In this document: positions 1 to 8,127 of the stretch, piece by piece
Position numbering within the stretch: the first letter of the stretch is position 1
Layout of the letters: each line of letters opens with the position of its first letter
DNA from: Brenneria corticis
GTDB taxonomy: Bacteria > Pseudomonadota > Gammaproteobacteria > Enterobacterales > Enterobacteriaceae
Assembly: GCF_003115855.1 (NCBI RefSeq)
Contig: NZ_KZ819089.1
Span: forward strand, 22,776 to 86,775
Direction of reading: 5' to 3'
DNA length: 64,000 nucleotides
Notes under the pieces: model-generated
Databases searched by the model: none
Seen by the model: the letters and a program-made list of their open reading frames with translations, nothing else
Told to the model about the DNA's origin: nothing
Translations under genes and position numbers: made by a program

Positions 1-2
1 AG

Positions 3-443
3 AGCATTGATAATGATGATGACGAATTTGTGGAGGTTCCATTGTTAGGTGTCAGGCTATCGGCCGGAGGGGGCGCATATGATATTGACGAAGACGAAGT
101 GTATGCTCTTCCCTTTCGTGCCCATACGTTAAGACGGCTTGGTATTCAAGTGGAAGATACCCGCGTGGTTACCGTGATGGGCGACAGTATGGAGCCCAAG
201 CTGTCGGACGGCGATAAAGTCGCCGTCAACCTGTCGGACAGGCAAATCCGCGATGGCAAAATGTACGCCATCCGCATGGGGGAGCTGCAACGCGTCAAGG
301 CGCTGATCAAGCGGCCGGACGGCAGTATCATCGTGCGTTCTTACAACCCGCTCTATGAGGACGAGGTGGTGACCAAGGAACAGATCATCAACGGTGAACT
401 GGCCGTTATTGGCCGCGTGTGGTGGGTATCCGCGCTGGTGTAA
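3..443 (+). CDS. S24/LexA-like repressor C-terminal part (5' end outside window)
   Basis: The reading frame is open to the left window edge, so the N-terminal part, presumably a helix-turn-helix DNA-binding domain, is missing. The visible 147 codons are a peptidase S24 domain as found in phage CI-type and LexA-type repressors. The catalytic serine lies in the motif GDSMEP and the partner lysine is probably in RVKAL. Such proteins are normally cleaved on contact with RecA filaments. Nothing phage-like is visible downstream, so this is either an isolated chromosomal regulator or the edge of a prophage lying to the left. The domain assignment is secure; the biological role is inferred. Confidence 0.8.
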   Translation, partial: SIDNDDDEFVEVPLLGVRLSAGGGAYDIDEDEVYALPFRAHTLRRLGIQVEDTRVVTVMGDSMEPKLSDGDKVAVNLSDRQIRDGKMYAIRMGELQRVKALIKRPDGSIIVRSYNPLYEDEVVTKEQIINGELAVIGRVWWVSALV

Positions 444-601
444 GCCGCCCTCAAGAGAAACGGCGGTGCCGGAACATGCCGTACCGCCTGCCGCAGGTCG
501 TTTTAGCGCACCGGGTGCGGCCAACGCGCATGCAACATGCAGGATGACGGATATACTTAATAATCATGCACAGCCCAGTGATGTTTAAATAAGGAGGCGA
601 C

Positions 602-829
602 ATGCCTTATTCAGCCACGAGTTCGCTGCCCGATAGCGTAAAAAACGTTCTGCCGACGCACGCGCAGGAAATTTATAAAGAGGCCTTCAACAGCGCCTGG
701 GAGCAGTATAAAGACGCGGACGATCGACGGGGAGATGATAGCCGGGAGGAAACCGCGCACAAGGTCGCCTGGAGCGCGGTTAAACAGACTTATGCAAAAG
801 GCGATGACGGCCGCTGGCATAAAAAATAA
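602..829 (+). CDS. chaB: ChaB family protein
   Basis: This 75-residue protein matches ChaB, a small soluble protein named as a putative regulator of the cation antiporter ChaA; its biochemical role is uncertain. Family hallmarks are the N-terminal LPDSVKNVLP segment, the EIYKEAFNSAWEQYKD helix and the closing KGDDGRWHKK. Its length is normal for the family. The start is supported by a strong AAGGAGG sequence 5 bases upstream. There is no chaA next to it here, so it stands alone between the repressor fragment and the convergent entD. Confidence 0.88.
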   Translation: MPYSATSSLPDSVKNVLPTHAQEIYKEAFNSAWEQYKDADDRRGDDSREETAHKVAWSAVKQTYAKGDDGRWHKK

Positions 830-952
830 ATTGTAATCCCCTTATTCAACCCGACCGAGAGACCAATGAGGCTGGAAGCCGCTCAGGCGGGCTAAAGCGT
901 GTAAACGCAGCTAAAAGCGTGCATCGGATAAAACGCGGTCAACATACCTGAT

Positions 953-984
953 AAAGGGGTATTTAACGGCCGTTCCCCCCTTTT
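953..984. terminator. Bidirectional hairpin between chaB and entD
   Basis: AAAGGGG (953-959) can pair with CCCCTTT (977-983), and the loop holds the small palindrome AACGGCCGTT. The hairpin lies between two convergent genes and overlaps the entD stop codon. A T run follows on the plus strand and an A-rich stretch precedes it, so it could stop transcription from both sides. Confidence 0.5.
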
Positions 985-1699
985 AACAGCACAGAAAGGT
1001 CGTCACATCGTGCTCTCTTTTCTGGTAGGTCCCGCGGAAACCGCGCCCCGCATAGCACTGCGGCGTTAAATCGGTCAGTAGCTCCAGCTCAAAGGTCTGG
1101 CTGGCGCTATCCAGCGCGACCATTCTTGCATCCACAAAATCGAAATAGTGCTTAACCTGAGGATACAGCGCCTTAAACAAACTCTCTTTGGCGGAAAAAC
1201 TTAGCGTCAACAAACAGCGAAACTCATCATCCTGTGCGTGTAGCCAGTGATACTCATCTTCGCCCACAATGCCCGGCCACAGCGACTCGGCGCGTTTCGC
1301 CGACATAAACGTCTCGATATCCACCCCGACGCCGGAAAGCTCGGGGCTGCGGATATGCGCGGCGCACAATACGCTGTCCGTATTATGACTTAAGGAGCCG
1401 GCGATATTTTCCGGCCATTGCGGCGACCGATCCTTACCGCTGGACAGAACAAAATCCGGGTGCCCCAGCTTACCCAGCACCTGTTTAGCCAAACAGCGGC
1501 CGGCCAGAAACTCGGCGCGCCGTTTCGGTACGGAACGCGCCAGCGCGTCAGAAAATGGAATATCAGCCGCGGTAAACAGCTCGTCGGTATAAGCAGATAA
1601 CCGGAAATGACTGCGGGCGCAAAAACCAGGATAAATAGCGCCATCCTTTGCCTGCGGGAACGTTATCCATTCAACATCATCAATAAAAACAGAAAGCAT
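983..1699 (-). CDS. entD: 4'-phosphopantetheinyl transferase, EntD type
   Basis: This 238-residue protein matches the EntD family, which moves phosphopantetheine from coenzyme A to the serine of carrier domains. Here the likely targets are the aryl carrier of EntB and the two T domains of the NRPS at 17290-24462. Visible motifs are RRAEFLAGR, GSLSHN, GVGVDIE (metal-binding acidic residues) and FSAKESLFKALYP, in the family order. Upstream AAGGAG supports the start. Unlike E. coli, the gene is separated from the rest of the siderophore locus by about 6 kb of housekeeping genes, and no Fur box is visible in front of it. It follows the nucleoside transporter gene on the same strand after about 100 bases. 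Confidence 0.93.
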   Translation of the reverse strand: MLSVFIDDVEWITFPQAKDGAIYPGFCARSHFRLSAYTDELFTAADIPFSDALARSVPKRRAEFLAGRCLAKQVLGKLGHPDFVLSSGKDRSPQWPENIAGSLSHNTDSVLCAAHIRSPELSGVGVDIETFMSAKRAESLWPGIVGEDEYHWLHAQDDEFRCLLTLSFSAKESLFKALYPQVKHYFDFVDARMVALDSASQTFELELLTDLTPQCYAGRGFRGTYQKREHDVTTFLCC

Positions 1700-1761
1700 G
1701 TCACTTTACTCTTGAAGGAGAATTTACTCCTCGGGCGATCCAGCACCTTAACCATCCATGA

Positions 1762-1786
1762 ATGATGGGCGACTCCCGCCCATCAT
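1762..1786 (-). terminator. Hairpin after the nucleoside transporter gene
   Basis: ATGATGGGCG and CGCCCATCAT form a perfect 10-bp stem with a 5-base loop just beyond the transporter stop codon and before entD on the same strand. There is no T run, so it may be a weak or Rho-dependent terminator, or an mRNA-stabilising 3' end. Confidence 0.4.
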
Positions 1787-1803
1787 CACTCAACCAAGCA
1801 CCG

Positions 1804-3081
1804 TTACAATGCTAAAAAGAACCCTGCGATGCTGGCACTCATCAGGTTGGAAAGCGTACCCGCGGTTACCGCTTTCAAACCCAGCCTGGCAATATCCTGA
1901 CGCCGGTTCGGCGCCATACTGCCCAATCCTCCAATAAGGATAGCTATCGATGACAGGTTAGCAAACCCACAAAGTGCGAATGAAATAATCGCCTTGGTAT
2001 GATCGGACAATACCTGCAAGCCGGCGGCGGCGACCACGTCGTCCGCTTTCAGATATTCGCTGAAGTTCATGTAGGCAACGAACTCGTTGACGATCAGCTT
2101 CTGGCCGATAAATGAGCCGGCCTGCGCCGCTTCATCCCAGGGCACGCCGATCAAAAACGCCACGGGCGCAAACAGCCAGCCTAAAATCAGCTCCAGCGAC
2201 AGTAGCGGATAGTTAAACCAACCGCCGACGCCGCCGAGAATACCGTTGAGCAAGGCGATCAAAGCGATAAACGCCAGCAGCATGGCGCCCACGTTCAGCG
2301 CCAGCTGCATACCGGAAGCCGCCCCGCTGGCCGCGGCGTCGATAACGTTGGCCGGTTTGTCTTCTGCATCGACAAAGCCGCTGATTTCATCGCGGTCATG
2401 GGTATTCTCGGTTTCCGGCACCATCAGTTTCGCAAACAACAGACCGCCGGGAGCCGCCATAAAGGAAGCCGCGATCAGGTATTCCAGCGGCACCCCCATC
2501 TGCGCGTAGCCCGCCATCACCGCCCCGGCGATGGAAGCCAGCCCGCCGCACATCACGGCGAATAATTCCGACTGGGTCATATTGGCGATATACGGGCGGA
2601 CCACCAAGGGCGCCTCCGTCTGACCGACGAAAATATTCGCCGTGGCGGAAAGCGATTCGGTGCGCGACGTGCCCAGCAGTTTCTGCAGCCCGCCGCCGAG
2701 CAGCCGAATCACCCATTGCATCACGCCCATGTAATAGAGCACGGCGATAAGCGATGAGAAGAAAACGATAATCGGCAGTACGCGAAGCGCAAAAACAAAC
2801 CCGCCGCCGCCAAATACTTCGAACATTTTGTCAGAGGCCAGGCCGCCGAACATAAAAGATACACCCTGATTGCCATAGGAAATGACGTTCGCCACCCCTT
2901 CCGTCATGCCGCCCAGCACCCGGCGTCCTAACGGGACATATAACACCAATGCGCCAATACCGATCTGAAGAAGGAAAGCGCCCAGTACCGTGCGCAGCCT
3001 GATGGCTTTCCGATTGCTGGAAAGCAGGACCGCAAATAATACCAGTGCCGCCATGCCGATGAGACTCATAAAGAGTTGCAT
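1804..3081 (-). CDS. Concentrative nucleoside transporter (NupC/NupX, CNT family)
   Basis: This 425-residue, highly hydrophobic protein belongs to the CNT family of proton-coupled nucleoside uptake systems of the inner membrane. Family signatures are GQTEAPLVV in the first repeat and the C-terminal block GQKLIVNEFVAY followed by ALCGFANLSSIAILIGG. From memory the sequence is nearer to E. coli NupX (YeiJ/YeiM group) than to NupC, so no symbol is given. A good CRP-like site lies about 210 bases upstream, consistent with catabolite control of nucleoside uptake. Downstream on the same strand is entD, separated by a hairpin. Confidence 0.9.
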   Translation of the reverse strand: MQLFMSLIGMAALVLFAVLLSSNRKAIRLRTVLGAFLLQIGIGALVLYVPLGRRVLGGMTEGVANVISYGNQGVSFMFGGLASDKMFEVFGGGGFVFALRVLPIIVFFSSLIAVLYYMGVMQWVIRLLGGGLQKLLGTSRTESLSATANIFVGQTEAPLVVRPYIANMTQSELFAVMCGGLASIAGAVMAGYAQMGVPLEYLIAASFMAAPGGLLFAKLMVPETENTHDRDEISGFVDAEDKPANVIDAAASGAASGMQLALNVGAMLLAFIALIALLNGILGGVGGWFNYPLLSLELILGWLFAPVAFLIGVPWDEAAQAGSFIGQKLIVNEFVAYMNFSEYLKADDVVAAAGLQVLSDHTKAIISFALCGFANLSSIAILIGGLGSMAPNRRQDIARLGLKAVTAGTLSNLMSASIAGFFLAL

Positions 3082-3289
3082 GTGAAGTTCCCTTTAGCGC
3101 GAGATAACAATAATTTTTTGCCAACAAAAAACGGTGATTACCATCAATCGTCATATAAACGAGCAACCGATAGTCCGACAAGGCCGGAGACGGCCGCTAT
3201 CGGTGGGGCCGATTATAAAGGCAGGATCTCAACAGAGGCCAATTTATGTCACAAATTCATACAACAGCGAACAGCCGAAAACATACAAT

Positions 3290-3305
3290 AGTGATCTTCA
3301 TCACA
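3290..3305. promoter_or_regulatory. Putative CRP site upstream of nucleoside transporter
   Basis: AGTGA-N6-TCACA matches the CRP core TGTGA-N6-TCACA at 9 of 10 positions. It lies in the 315-base gap between yjjV and the transporter gene. A second, half-conserved TCACA is at 3249-3253. No gene is visible in the rest of this gap (3082-3396). Confidence 0.6.
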
Positions 3306-3396
3306 CTTTTATCACTACTATAAGAAAAAACGCTGGCTATTTCGCAAGGTAAGGCGACGGAAAGCGTCTTGAGGAATAGATATCAGGCCAACTGCG

Positions 3397-4206
3397 CTAC
3401 CTGTGCGGCGGCAACCCGAACAGTCGGCAGGAGTTGTGATATATCGCGCGCGCGATATCAACGGCGGGTTCGGGCCTTAACCGGCACAGCGACTGAAAAA
3501 CCTGGTTTATCCGCTCCGGTCGATTTGGTTCTCCCTGGTAGCCGCAAACCGGCATATCCGGCGCATCGGTTTCCAGCAACAAACTGGCGAGGGGCAAACG
3601 GGCGATCGCCTGACGCGTCTTGTTGGCCCGCGGATAGGTAATGGTGCCGCCGACGCCGATATAGTAGCCGAGGCGGATAAAAGCCTGCGCCTGTTCCAGG
3701 CTGCCGGAAAAACCGTGGATCACGCCGGCGCGCGGCACCTTGCTACGGCGCAATAATTGCGCCAGCCGATCGTGGCTGCGCCGCGAGTGCAGAATAACCG
3801 GAAGATCGTAGCGCTTCGCCAGCTTAAGCTGAGCGCCAAGCAGCGCGCACTGTCGCTCAAACTGCGGCTCCGGCATATACAGATCCAGCCCAATCTCTCC
3901 CACGGCCGTCAGCCTGGCCGGATTTTGCCGCAGGCGGTCTTCCAGCAGCTCCAGGTCTGCGTCGCGGTGACGGGCAATATACAGCGGATGCAATCCAAGG
4001 GCGGCATAGAGGGACGGATGGTTAGCGGCCAATACCAGCACGCGTTCAAAATAGCGCGACGCAACGGCAGGAATAATAATGCGTTCGACACCCGCCTCTG
4101 CAGCCAGACGCAGGCTTGTCAGCTCATGCTCGCTAAACGGCGGAAAATCGAAATGACAGTGGGTATCAATAAAATGATGAGGTATGGCGGGGGGGGCGAT
4201 AAGCAT
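3397..4206 (-). CDS. yjjV: TatD-family metal-dependent hydrolase YjjV
   Basis: This is a TatD-family hydrolase, a metal-dependent TIM-barrel enzyme group with DNase activity in some members. The metal motif is seen at the N-terminus as FIDTHCHFDFPPFS, closely matching E. coli YjjV. Further motifs are GEIGLDLY, the PVILHSRRS histidine, GVIHGFSGS and the C-terminal LLETDAPDMP. The frame is open for 27 more codons upstream, but homology begins near FIDTHCHF, so the ATG at 4206 (269 residues) is chosen. In E. coli the gene follows yjjU; here yjjU is missing and a CsbD-like gene sits in its place. Confidence 0.88.
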   Translation of the reverse strand: MLIAPPAIPHHFIDTHCHFDFPPFSEHELTSLRLAAEAGVERIIIPAVASRYFERVLVLAANHPSLYAALGLHPLYIARHRDADLELLEDRLRQNPARLTAVGEIGLDLYMPEPQFERQCALLGAQLKLAKRYDLPVILHSRRSHDRLAQLLRRSKVPRAGVIHGFSGSLEQAQAFIRLGYYIGVGGTITYPRANKTRQAIARLPLASLLLETDAPDMPVCGYQGEPNRPERINQVFQSLCRLRPEPAVDIARAIYHNSCRLFGLPPHR

Positions 4207-4314
4207 AGGCTCAAGCGCCATAAACTTGATCGGGATAATCGATCTGCCGCAGCACATCCATCGCTGCCGCCGGCAAACCGGCAACAAAAATACGCGTTTC
4301 CAAGCTATTTACCC

Positions 4315-4506
4315 TCAGTGTAAAACCGTCTTCTCCGAGGATACCTTTTCGTGCTCTTTTCCGTAACCTTCTTGCAGTACGCCGGATAAATAACCGTGGT
4401 TTCCTTCCAGCCAGGCGCAGTCACTGTCAAACCATTCGGCCCACAGCGACCAGAAATTTCCTTTCCACTGTTTCCATTTGCCAACGGCGATGTCGCTATT
4501 CATCAT
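4315..4506 (-). CDS. CsbD-like small stress protein
   Basis: This 63-residue acidic protein resembles the CsbD/YjbJ family: the N-terminal GKWKQWKGNFWSLWAEWFDSD aligns with the family's GNWKQFKGKVKEQWGKLTDDD pattern, followed by an LEG-like turn and LSGVLQEGYG matching LVGKIQERYG. CsbD proteins are general-stress proteins of unknown biochemical function. AGGAGG lies just upstream; its spacing suits the second of the two adjacent ATGs (4503) better than the first. It lies between ytjA and yjjV, close to osmY, a stress-induced neighbour in E. coli too. Confidence 0.75.
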   Translation of the reverse strand: MMNSDIAVGKWKQWKGNFWSLWAEWFDSDCAWLEGNHGYLSGVLQEGYGKEHEKVSSEKTVLH

Positions 4507-4671
4507 ACTCCTCCTGATAAACGTTCGAAGTTAAGCAAATACCACCAACAGTGTGCCGGATAAATATGACAGCCACATGGCGTGACCGTCCTATTTTTTA
4601 GCCTTTGGTACTATTTATCTTACGACATATCCAGGATTATCGGGAAGCGCCTGTGGTTATCAGGAGCTTGG

Positions 4672-4833
4672 CTACGGTCGTTTTCGGCCGAGGAACAAGC
4701 TCACCAGGAACAGAATAATCCCGACAACAAAGACGATTTTAGCAGCGCCAGCTGCCGTCCCTGCCAGGCCACCAAACCCCAGTGCCGCGGCAATCAACGC
4801 AATCACTAAAAAGATAATACCCCAACGAAACAT
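4672..4833 (-). CDS. ytjA: DUF1328 small membrane protein YtjA
   Basis: Reading the minus strand gives a 53-residue protein starting MFRWGIIFLVIALIAAALGF and ending LFLGRKRP. This is the YtjA family (DUF1328/UPF0391), with two hydrophobic segments around residues 5-25 and 33-48. The function is unknown. A purine-rich GGAGAG precedes the ATG. Its place beside osmY is conserved with E. coli (osmY-ytjA). Confidence 0.9.
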   Translation of the reverse strand: MFRWGIIFLVIALIAAALGFGGLAGTAAGAAKIVFVVGIILFLVSLFLGRKRP

Positions 4834-4974
4834 ACGCTCTCCTTACCAGAAAACTGAAAATCGTGGCGGCAATCGAAAAACATCCGGATTGCGTACCCAC
4901 ATGGTGGTTGGTACTGTTTTACAGGTTATGGCGGGTTATCCGCCTGAGCGGACGACCCTGACCCTCGCCTGACG

Positions 4975-5589
4975 TTATGACTTGATCGTCAAATCATTTT
5001 TGACACTTTTAACGCCGTCGACCGCTTTGGAGATACTTTCAGCGCGTTCCGACTGCGCCTGATTGTCGACGGTACCGCTAAGCAGCACGACACCTTCCTG
5101 TGTTTCTACCTTCACTTTACGTGAAGGGACGATGTCGTCCGCCAGCAGCTTCGCTTTAATCGAACTGGTGATCACCGCATCATCGGCATAGGCGCCGACT
5201 GACTGCGATGCATTGTCTTTAACCTGCAGCTTGTCGCTGACAGACTTCACCCCTTCCACGTTGCCGGCGATTTGCACCGCGTGAGCCGATACTTCCTGGC
5301 TGCTGACGAAGCCGCTCAGGGTGACCACCCCGTTAGTGGTGGCCACGGAGATGTCGCCGCTTTTGATGGCCTTATCTTCCAGCAGGGCGCTTTTTACCTT
5401 GGCCGTGGTGGCGCTGTCGCTTACGTAGCCAGACGCTTTATCTGTGGAACTATCGATTTTTTCACCAGTAGTACTTGCTATACGCTGTACTTTTTGTCCC
5501 ACAGTATCTTCCGCCAGCGCACTACCGCCGGCCAGAATAGAGCCCAATACGACCACCAGCAGTGACTGTGTAAGTTTGGTCTTATTCAT
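4975..5589 (-). CDS. osmY: Osmotically inducible periplasmic protein OsmY
   Basis: This 204-residue protein has a signal peptide (LTQSLLVVVLGSILAGGSALA then EDT) and two BON domains, roughly residues 57-125 and 135-204. Each shows the pattern of a short helix (TTAKVKSALL; ITSSIKAKLL), a GVVTLSG/GVVLLSG strand pair and a closing V-DGVKSV segment. OsmY is a periplasmic stress protein, in E. coli controlled by RpoS and linked to envelope chaperone activity. Length and domain order match E. coli OsmY. GGGAAAA upstream is a plausible ribosome site. Confidence 0.95.
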   Translation of the reverse strand: MNKTKLTQSLLVVVLGSILAGGSALAEDTVGQKVQRIASTTGEKIDSSTDKASGYVSDSATTAKVKSALLEDKAIKSGDISVATTNGVVTLSGFVSSQEVSAHAVQIAGNVEGVKSVSDKLQVKDNASQSVGAYADDAVITSSIKAKLLADDIVPSRKVKVETQEGVVLLSGTVDNQAQSERAESISKAVDGVKSVKNDLTIKS

Positions 5590-5975
5590 CGATTTTTTCC
5601 CTTTATGTTTTTATGTGTCCGGCGCATGGCGGCGCGGCCCACGTTAACGCGGTGATTACGAATGCTATTCAGAATATTGCCGTTATGTTTGTTAACTTGA
5701 TGCTCCATCATTTATGTCATTTAAATGATAAAAAACAGAGCAATACATTGTTAATACATATAAAAATAAAACAATGAACCACCTTCAATCTCGTTAACAG
5801 TTAAACAAACTAAAATACTTAACACGTTGTTAACTATAGACCACTATGCTCAAAATCACAGGGTAATATCGATAAAAGAGGCGCAACCAGGGGGAATTCA
5901 GATTTGTCTGTGGCATGCTTTACAGGCATAACATGCGCTGAAGATAGAGGTAACTTACTGATAAATAATTATCAT
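5590..5975. other. AT-rich intergenic region upstream of osmY
   Basis: These 386 bases hold no convincing gene. The stretch is clearly richer in A and T than the flanking genes and should contain the osmY promoter. It has several GTTAAC-like repeats near 5795-5835 but no operator I can assign with confidence. Confidence 0.5.
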
Positions 5976-5984
5976 TTAAAAAAA

Positions 5985-6027
5985 ACACCCGCGCCGGCCA
6001 TGATTATTCCATGACCCGGACGGGTGT
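5985..6027 (-). terminator. Rho-independent terminator, minus strand
   Basis: ACACCCG (5985-5991) pairs with CGGGTGT (6021-6027). Read on the minus strand, the stem is followed directly by a run of T. It would end transcripts coming through the ERIC element from prfC. Confidence 0.7.
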
Positions 6028-6051
6028 TTATATCTACACCAAATGGTGGAT

Positions 6052-6270
6052 ATTTATACTCGTCATACTTCAAGCTGCAGGTGCGTTGGCTGCATTACTC
6101 GGCCCATCCATGGGCCTCGCCCCGTTGGGGCCGCTGCAAGCAGCGTTCAAATCTGCTCCAGGCAGATTTGTCAGTCACCCGAATCACTTACCTGTGTAAG
6201 CTCATCGGGATTAAATGAGAGACTTCCTGTCTCTCACCGGAGGCCAGCCGTTGGCTGNAGTATATACAGC
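6052..6270. repeat. ERIC-type intergenic repeat with internal insertion
   Basis: The left arm TATACTCGTCATACTTCAAG with GCTGCAGGTGCGTTGGCTGC is a well-known arm of ERIC/IRU elements. The central part, CACTTACCTGTGTAAGCTCA (about 6186-6205), corresponds to the ERIC core CACTTACTTATGTAAGCTCC. Between arm and core lies an extra segment of about 70 bases with three small hairpins (GGCCCAtccaTGGGCC, CGCTGCaaGCAGCG and CAAATCTGCtccagGCAGATTTG). The right arm is degenerate and carries the only ambiguous base of the window (N at 6258). It lies downstream of prfC and would be transcribed into a folded RNA. Confidence 0.75.
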
Positions 6271-6280
6271 ACAGAGCGAA

Positions 6281-7870
6281 TTAATGTTCGCGCGTTTTAT
6301 GGAACTCGACTTCGGGATAACGTTCCCGCGTCAGGTTAAGGTTGACCAGCGTCGGCGCGATATAAGCCAGATTGTCGCCGCCGTCCAACGCCAGATGCTG
6401 TTCGTTCTTGCGCTTGAACTCCTCAAACTTTTTCACATCGGCGCACTCGACCCAGCGCGCGGTGGAGACGTTGACGGATTCATAAAGCGCTTCCACGTTG
6501 TATTCGCTCTTCAGGCGGGCGACCACTACGTCAAACTGCAATACCCCTACCGCGCCGACGATAAGATCGTTATTGGTCAGCGGACGGAATACCTGCACCG
6601 CCCCCTCTTCGGACAGCTGCACCAGGCCTTTCAGCAACTGCTTCTGTTTCAACGGATCGCGCAGGCGGATGCGGCGGAACAGCTCAGGCGCAAAGTTCGG
6701 GATCCCGGTGAATTTCATCTCTTCGCCCTGGGTAAAGGTATCCCCAATCTGGATGGTGCCGTGGTTATGCAGGCCGATGATATCGCCGGGATAGGCCTCT
6801 TCAACGTGAGAACGGTCGCCCGCCATAAAGGTCAGCGCATCGGAAATCACCACGTCTTTGCCGGTACGCACCTGACGCAGCTTCATCCCTTTTTCATATC
6901 TGCCGGACACCACGCGCATAAACGCCACCCGGTCGCGGTGTTTCGGGTCCATATTGGCCTGAATTTTAAACACGAAACCGGTGAATTTTTCCTCGGCGGC
7001 CACCACTTGGCGCGTATCGGTTTTACGCGGCATCGGCGCCGGCGCCCAGGCGACCAGCCCGTCCAGCATATGGTCGACGCCGAAGTTGCCCAGCGCGGTG
7101 CCGAAAAACACCGGCGTCAGATCGCCGGACAGGAAAGCATCCAGCTCAAACTCATGGGATGCCCCTTGCACCAGCTCCAGCTCTTCACGCAGCTGCAGCG
7201 CCAGATCTTCGCCCACCGCCGCGTCCAGATCCGGGTTATCCAGCCCTTTTACGATGCGCACTTCCTGAATCGTATGGCCTTTACCGCTCTGGTAAAGATA
7301 GGTCTCGTCTTTATAGAGGTGATAAACCCCTTTGAATAACTTGCCGCAGCCAATCGGCCAGGTGATGGGGGCGCAGGCGATTTTCAGCTCGCGTTCCACC
7401 TCATCCAGCACTTCCATCGGGTCGCGGATATCGCGGTCCAGCTTGTTCATAAACGTCAGGATCGGCGTATCGCGCAGGCGCGTTACCTCCATCAGCTTAC
7501 GGGTACGATCTTCCACCCCTTTCGCCGCATCAATCACCATCAGACAGCAGTCCACCGCCGTCAGCGTACGGTAGGTATCCTCGGAGAAGTCTTCGTGCCC
7601 CGGGGTATCCAGCAGATTGACCAGACAGTCATGATAGGGAAACTGCATCACCGAGGTGGTAATGGAGATTCCGCGCTGTTTTTCCATCTCCATCCAGTCG
7701 GACTTCGCATGCTGGCTCGAACCACGCCCTTTTACCGTACCGGCGGTCTGGATCGCCTGCCCGAACAGCAACACCTTTTCCGTAATGGTGGTTTTACCGG
7801 CGTCGGGGTGGGAAATGATGGCGAAGGTGCGTCGTTTCGCGACTTCGCGGGCGTATTCACTTGGAGACAT
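6281..7870 (-). CDS. prfC: Peptide chain release factor 3
   Basis: This 529-residue GTPase is nearly identical in pattern to E. coli RF3, which recycles RF1 and RF2 from the ribosome after peptide release. The G domain motifs are SHPDAGKTT (P loop), DTPGHEDF (switch II) and MNKLDRD (guanine specificity); the C-terminus KTREH also matches. The frame is open to a GTG at 7897, but the ATG at 7870 gives exactly the E. coli length and N-terminus. It neighbours osmY as in E. coli, and the first siderophore operon ends about 260 bases upstream. Confidence 0.97.
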   Translation of the reverse strand: MSPSEYAREVAKRRTFAIISHPDAGKTTITEKVLLFGQAIQTAGTVKGRGSSQHAKSDWMEMEKQRGISITTSVMQFPYHDCLVNLLDTPGHEDFSEDTYRTLTAVDCCLMVIDAAKGVEDRTRKLMEVTRLRDTPILTFMNKLDRDIRDPMEVLDEVERELKIACAPITWPIGCGKLFKGVYHLYKDETYLYQSGKGHTIQEVRIVKGLDNPDLDAAVGEDLALQLREELELVQGASHEFELDAFLSGDLTPVFFGTALGNFGVDHMLDGLVAWAPAPMPRKTDTRQVVAAEEKFTGFVFKIQANMDPKHRDRVAFMRVVSGRYEKGMKLRQVRTGKDVVISDALTFMAGDRSHVEEAYPGDIIGLHNHGTIQIGDTFTQGEEMKFTGIPNFAPELFRRIRLRDPLKQKQLLKGLVQLSEEGAVQVFRPLTNNDLIVGAVGVLQFDVVVARLKSEYNVEALYESVNVSTARWVECADVKKFEEFKRKNEQHLALDGGDNLAYIAPTLVNLNLTRERYPEVEFHKTREH

Positions 7871-8127
7871 GATTTTCAGGTTTCTTCTGTTAGCCACCCG
7901 GCGTCGGCATCAAGTCAAAATCATACCGATGTCAGCGTCAGGCGAAGCGGGAATAAAATCGTAAGCCGGGTATTTTCCCTGATTTAACGGTGATACACAA
8001 TCAGTGACTGCAAGCGGCGGAAATCGCGCCCTGCGCGGACAACGCGCGGCGCGGCTTCACGCCGCCGCAACGGTGACGGGGTTGACGGCATATGCGCCGG
8101 ACTGATGACGTGCGCGGCGGCGTCGGT

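Noticed and set aside
1700..1803. Fur box in front of entD
   Set aside because: No stretch resembles the 19-base consensus well enough; the gap holds only a ribosome site and a hairpin.
6215..7339. A 374-codon plus-strand frame opposite prfC
   Set aside because: It runs antisense to a fully conserved RF3 gene, has the N base inside it and shows no recognisable domain.
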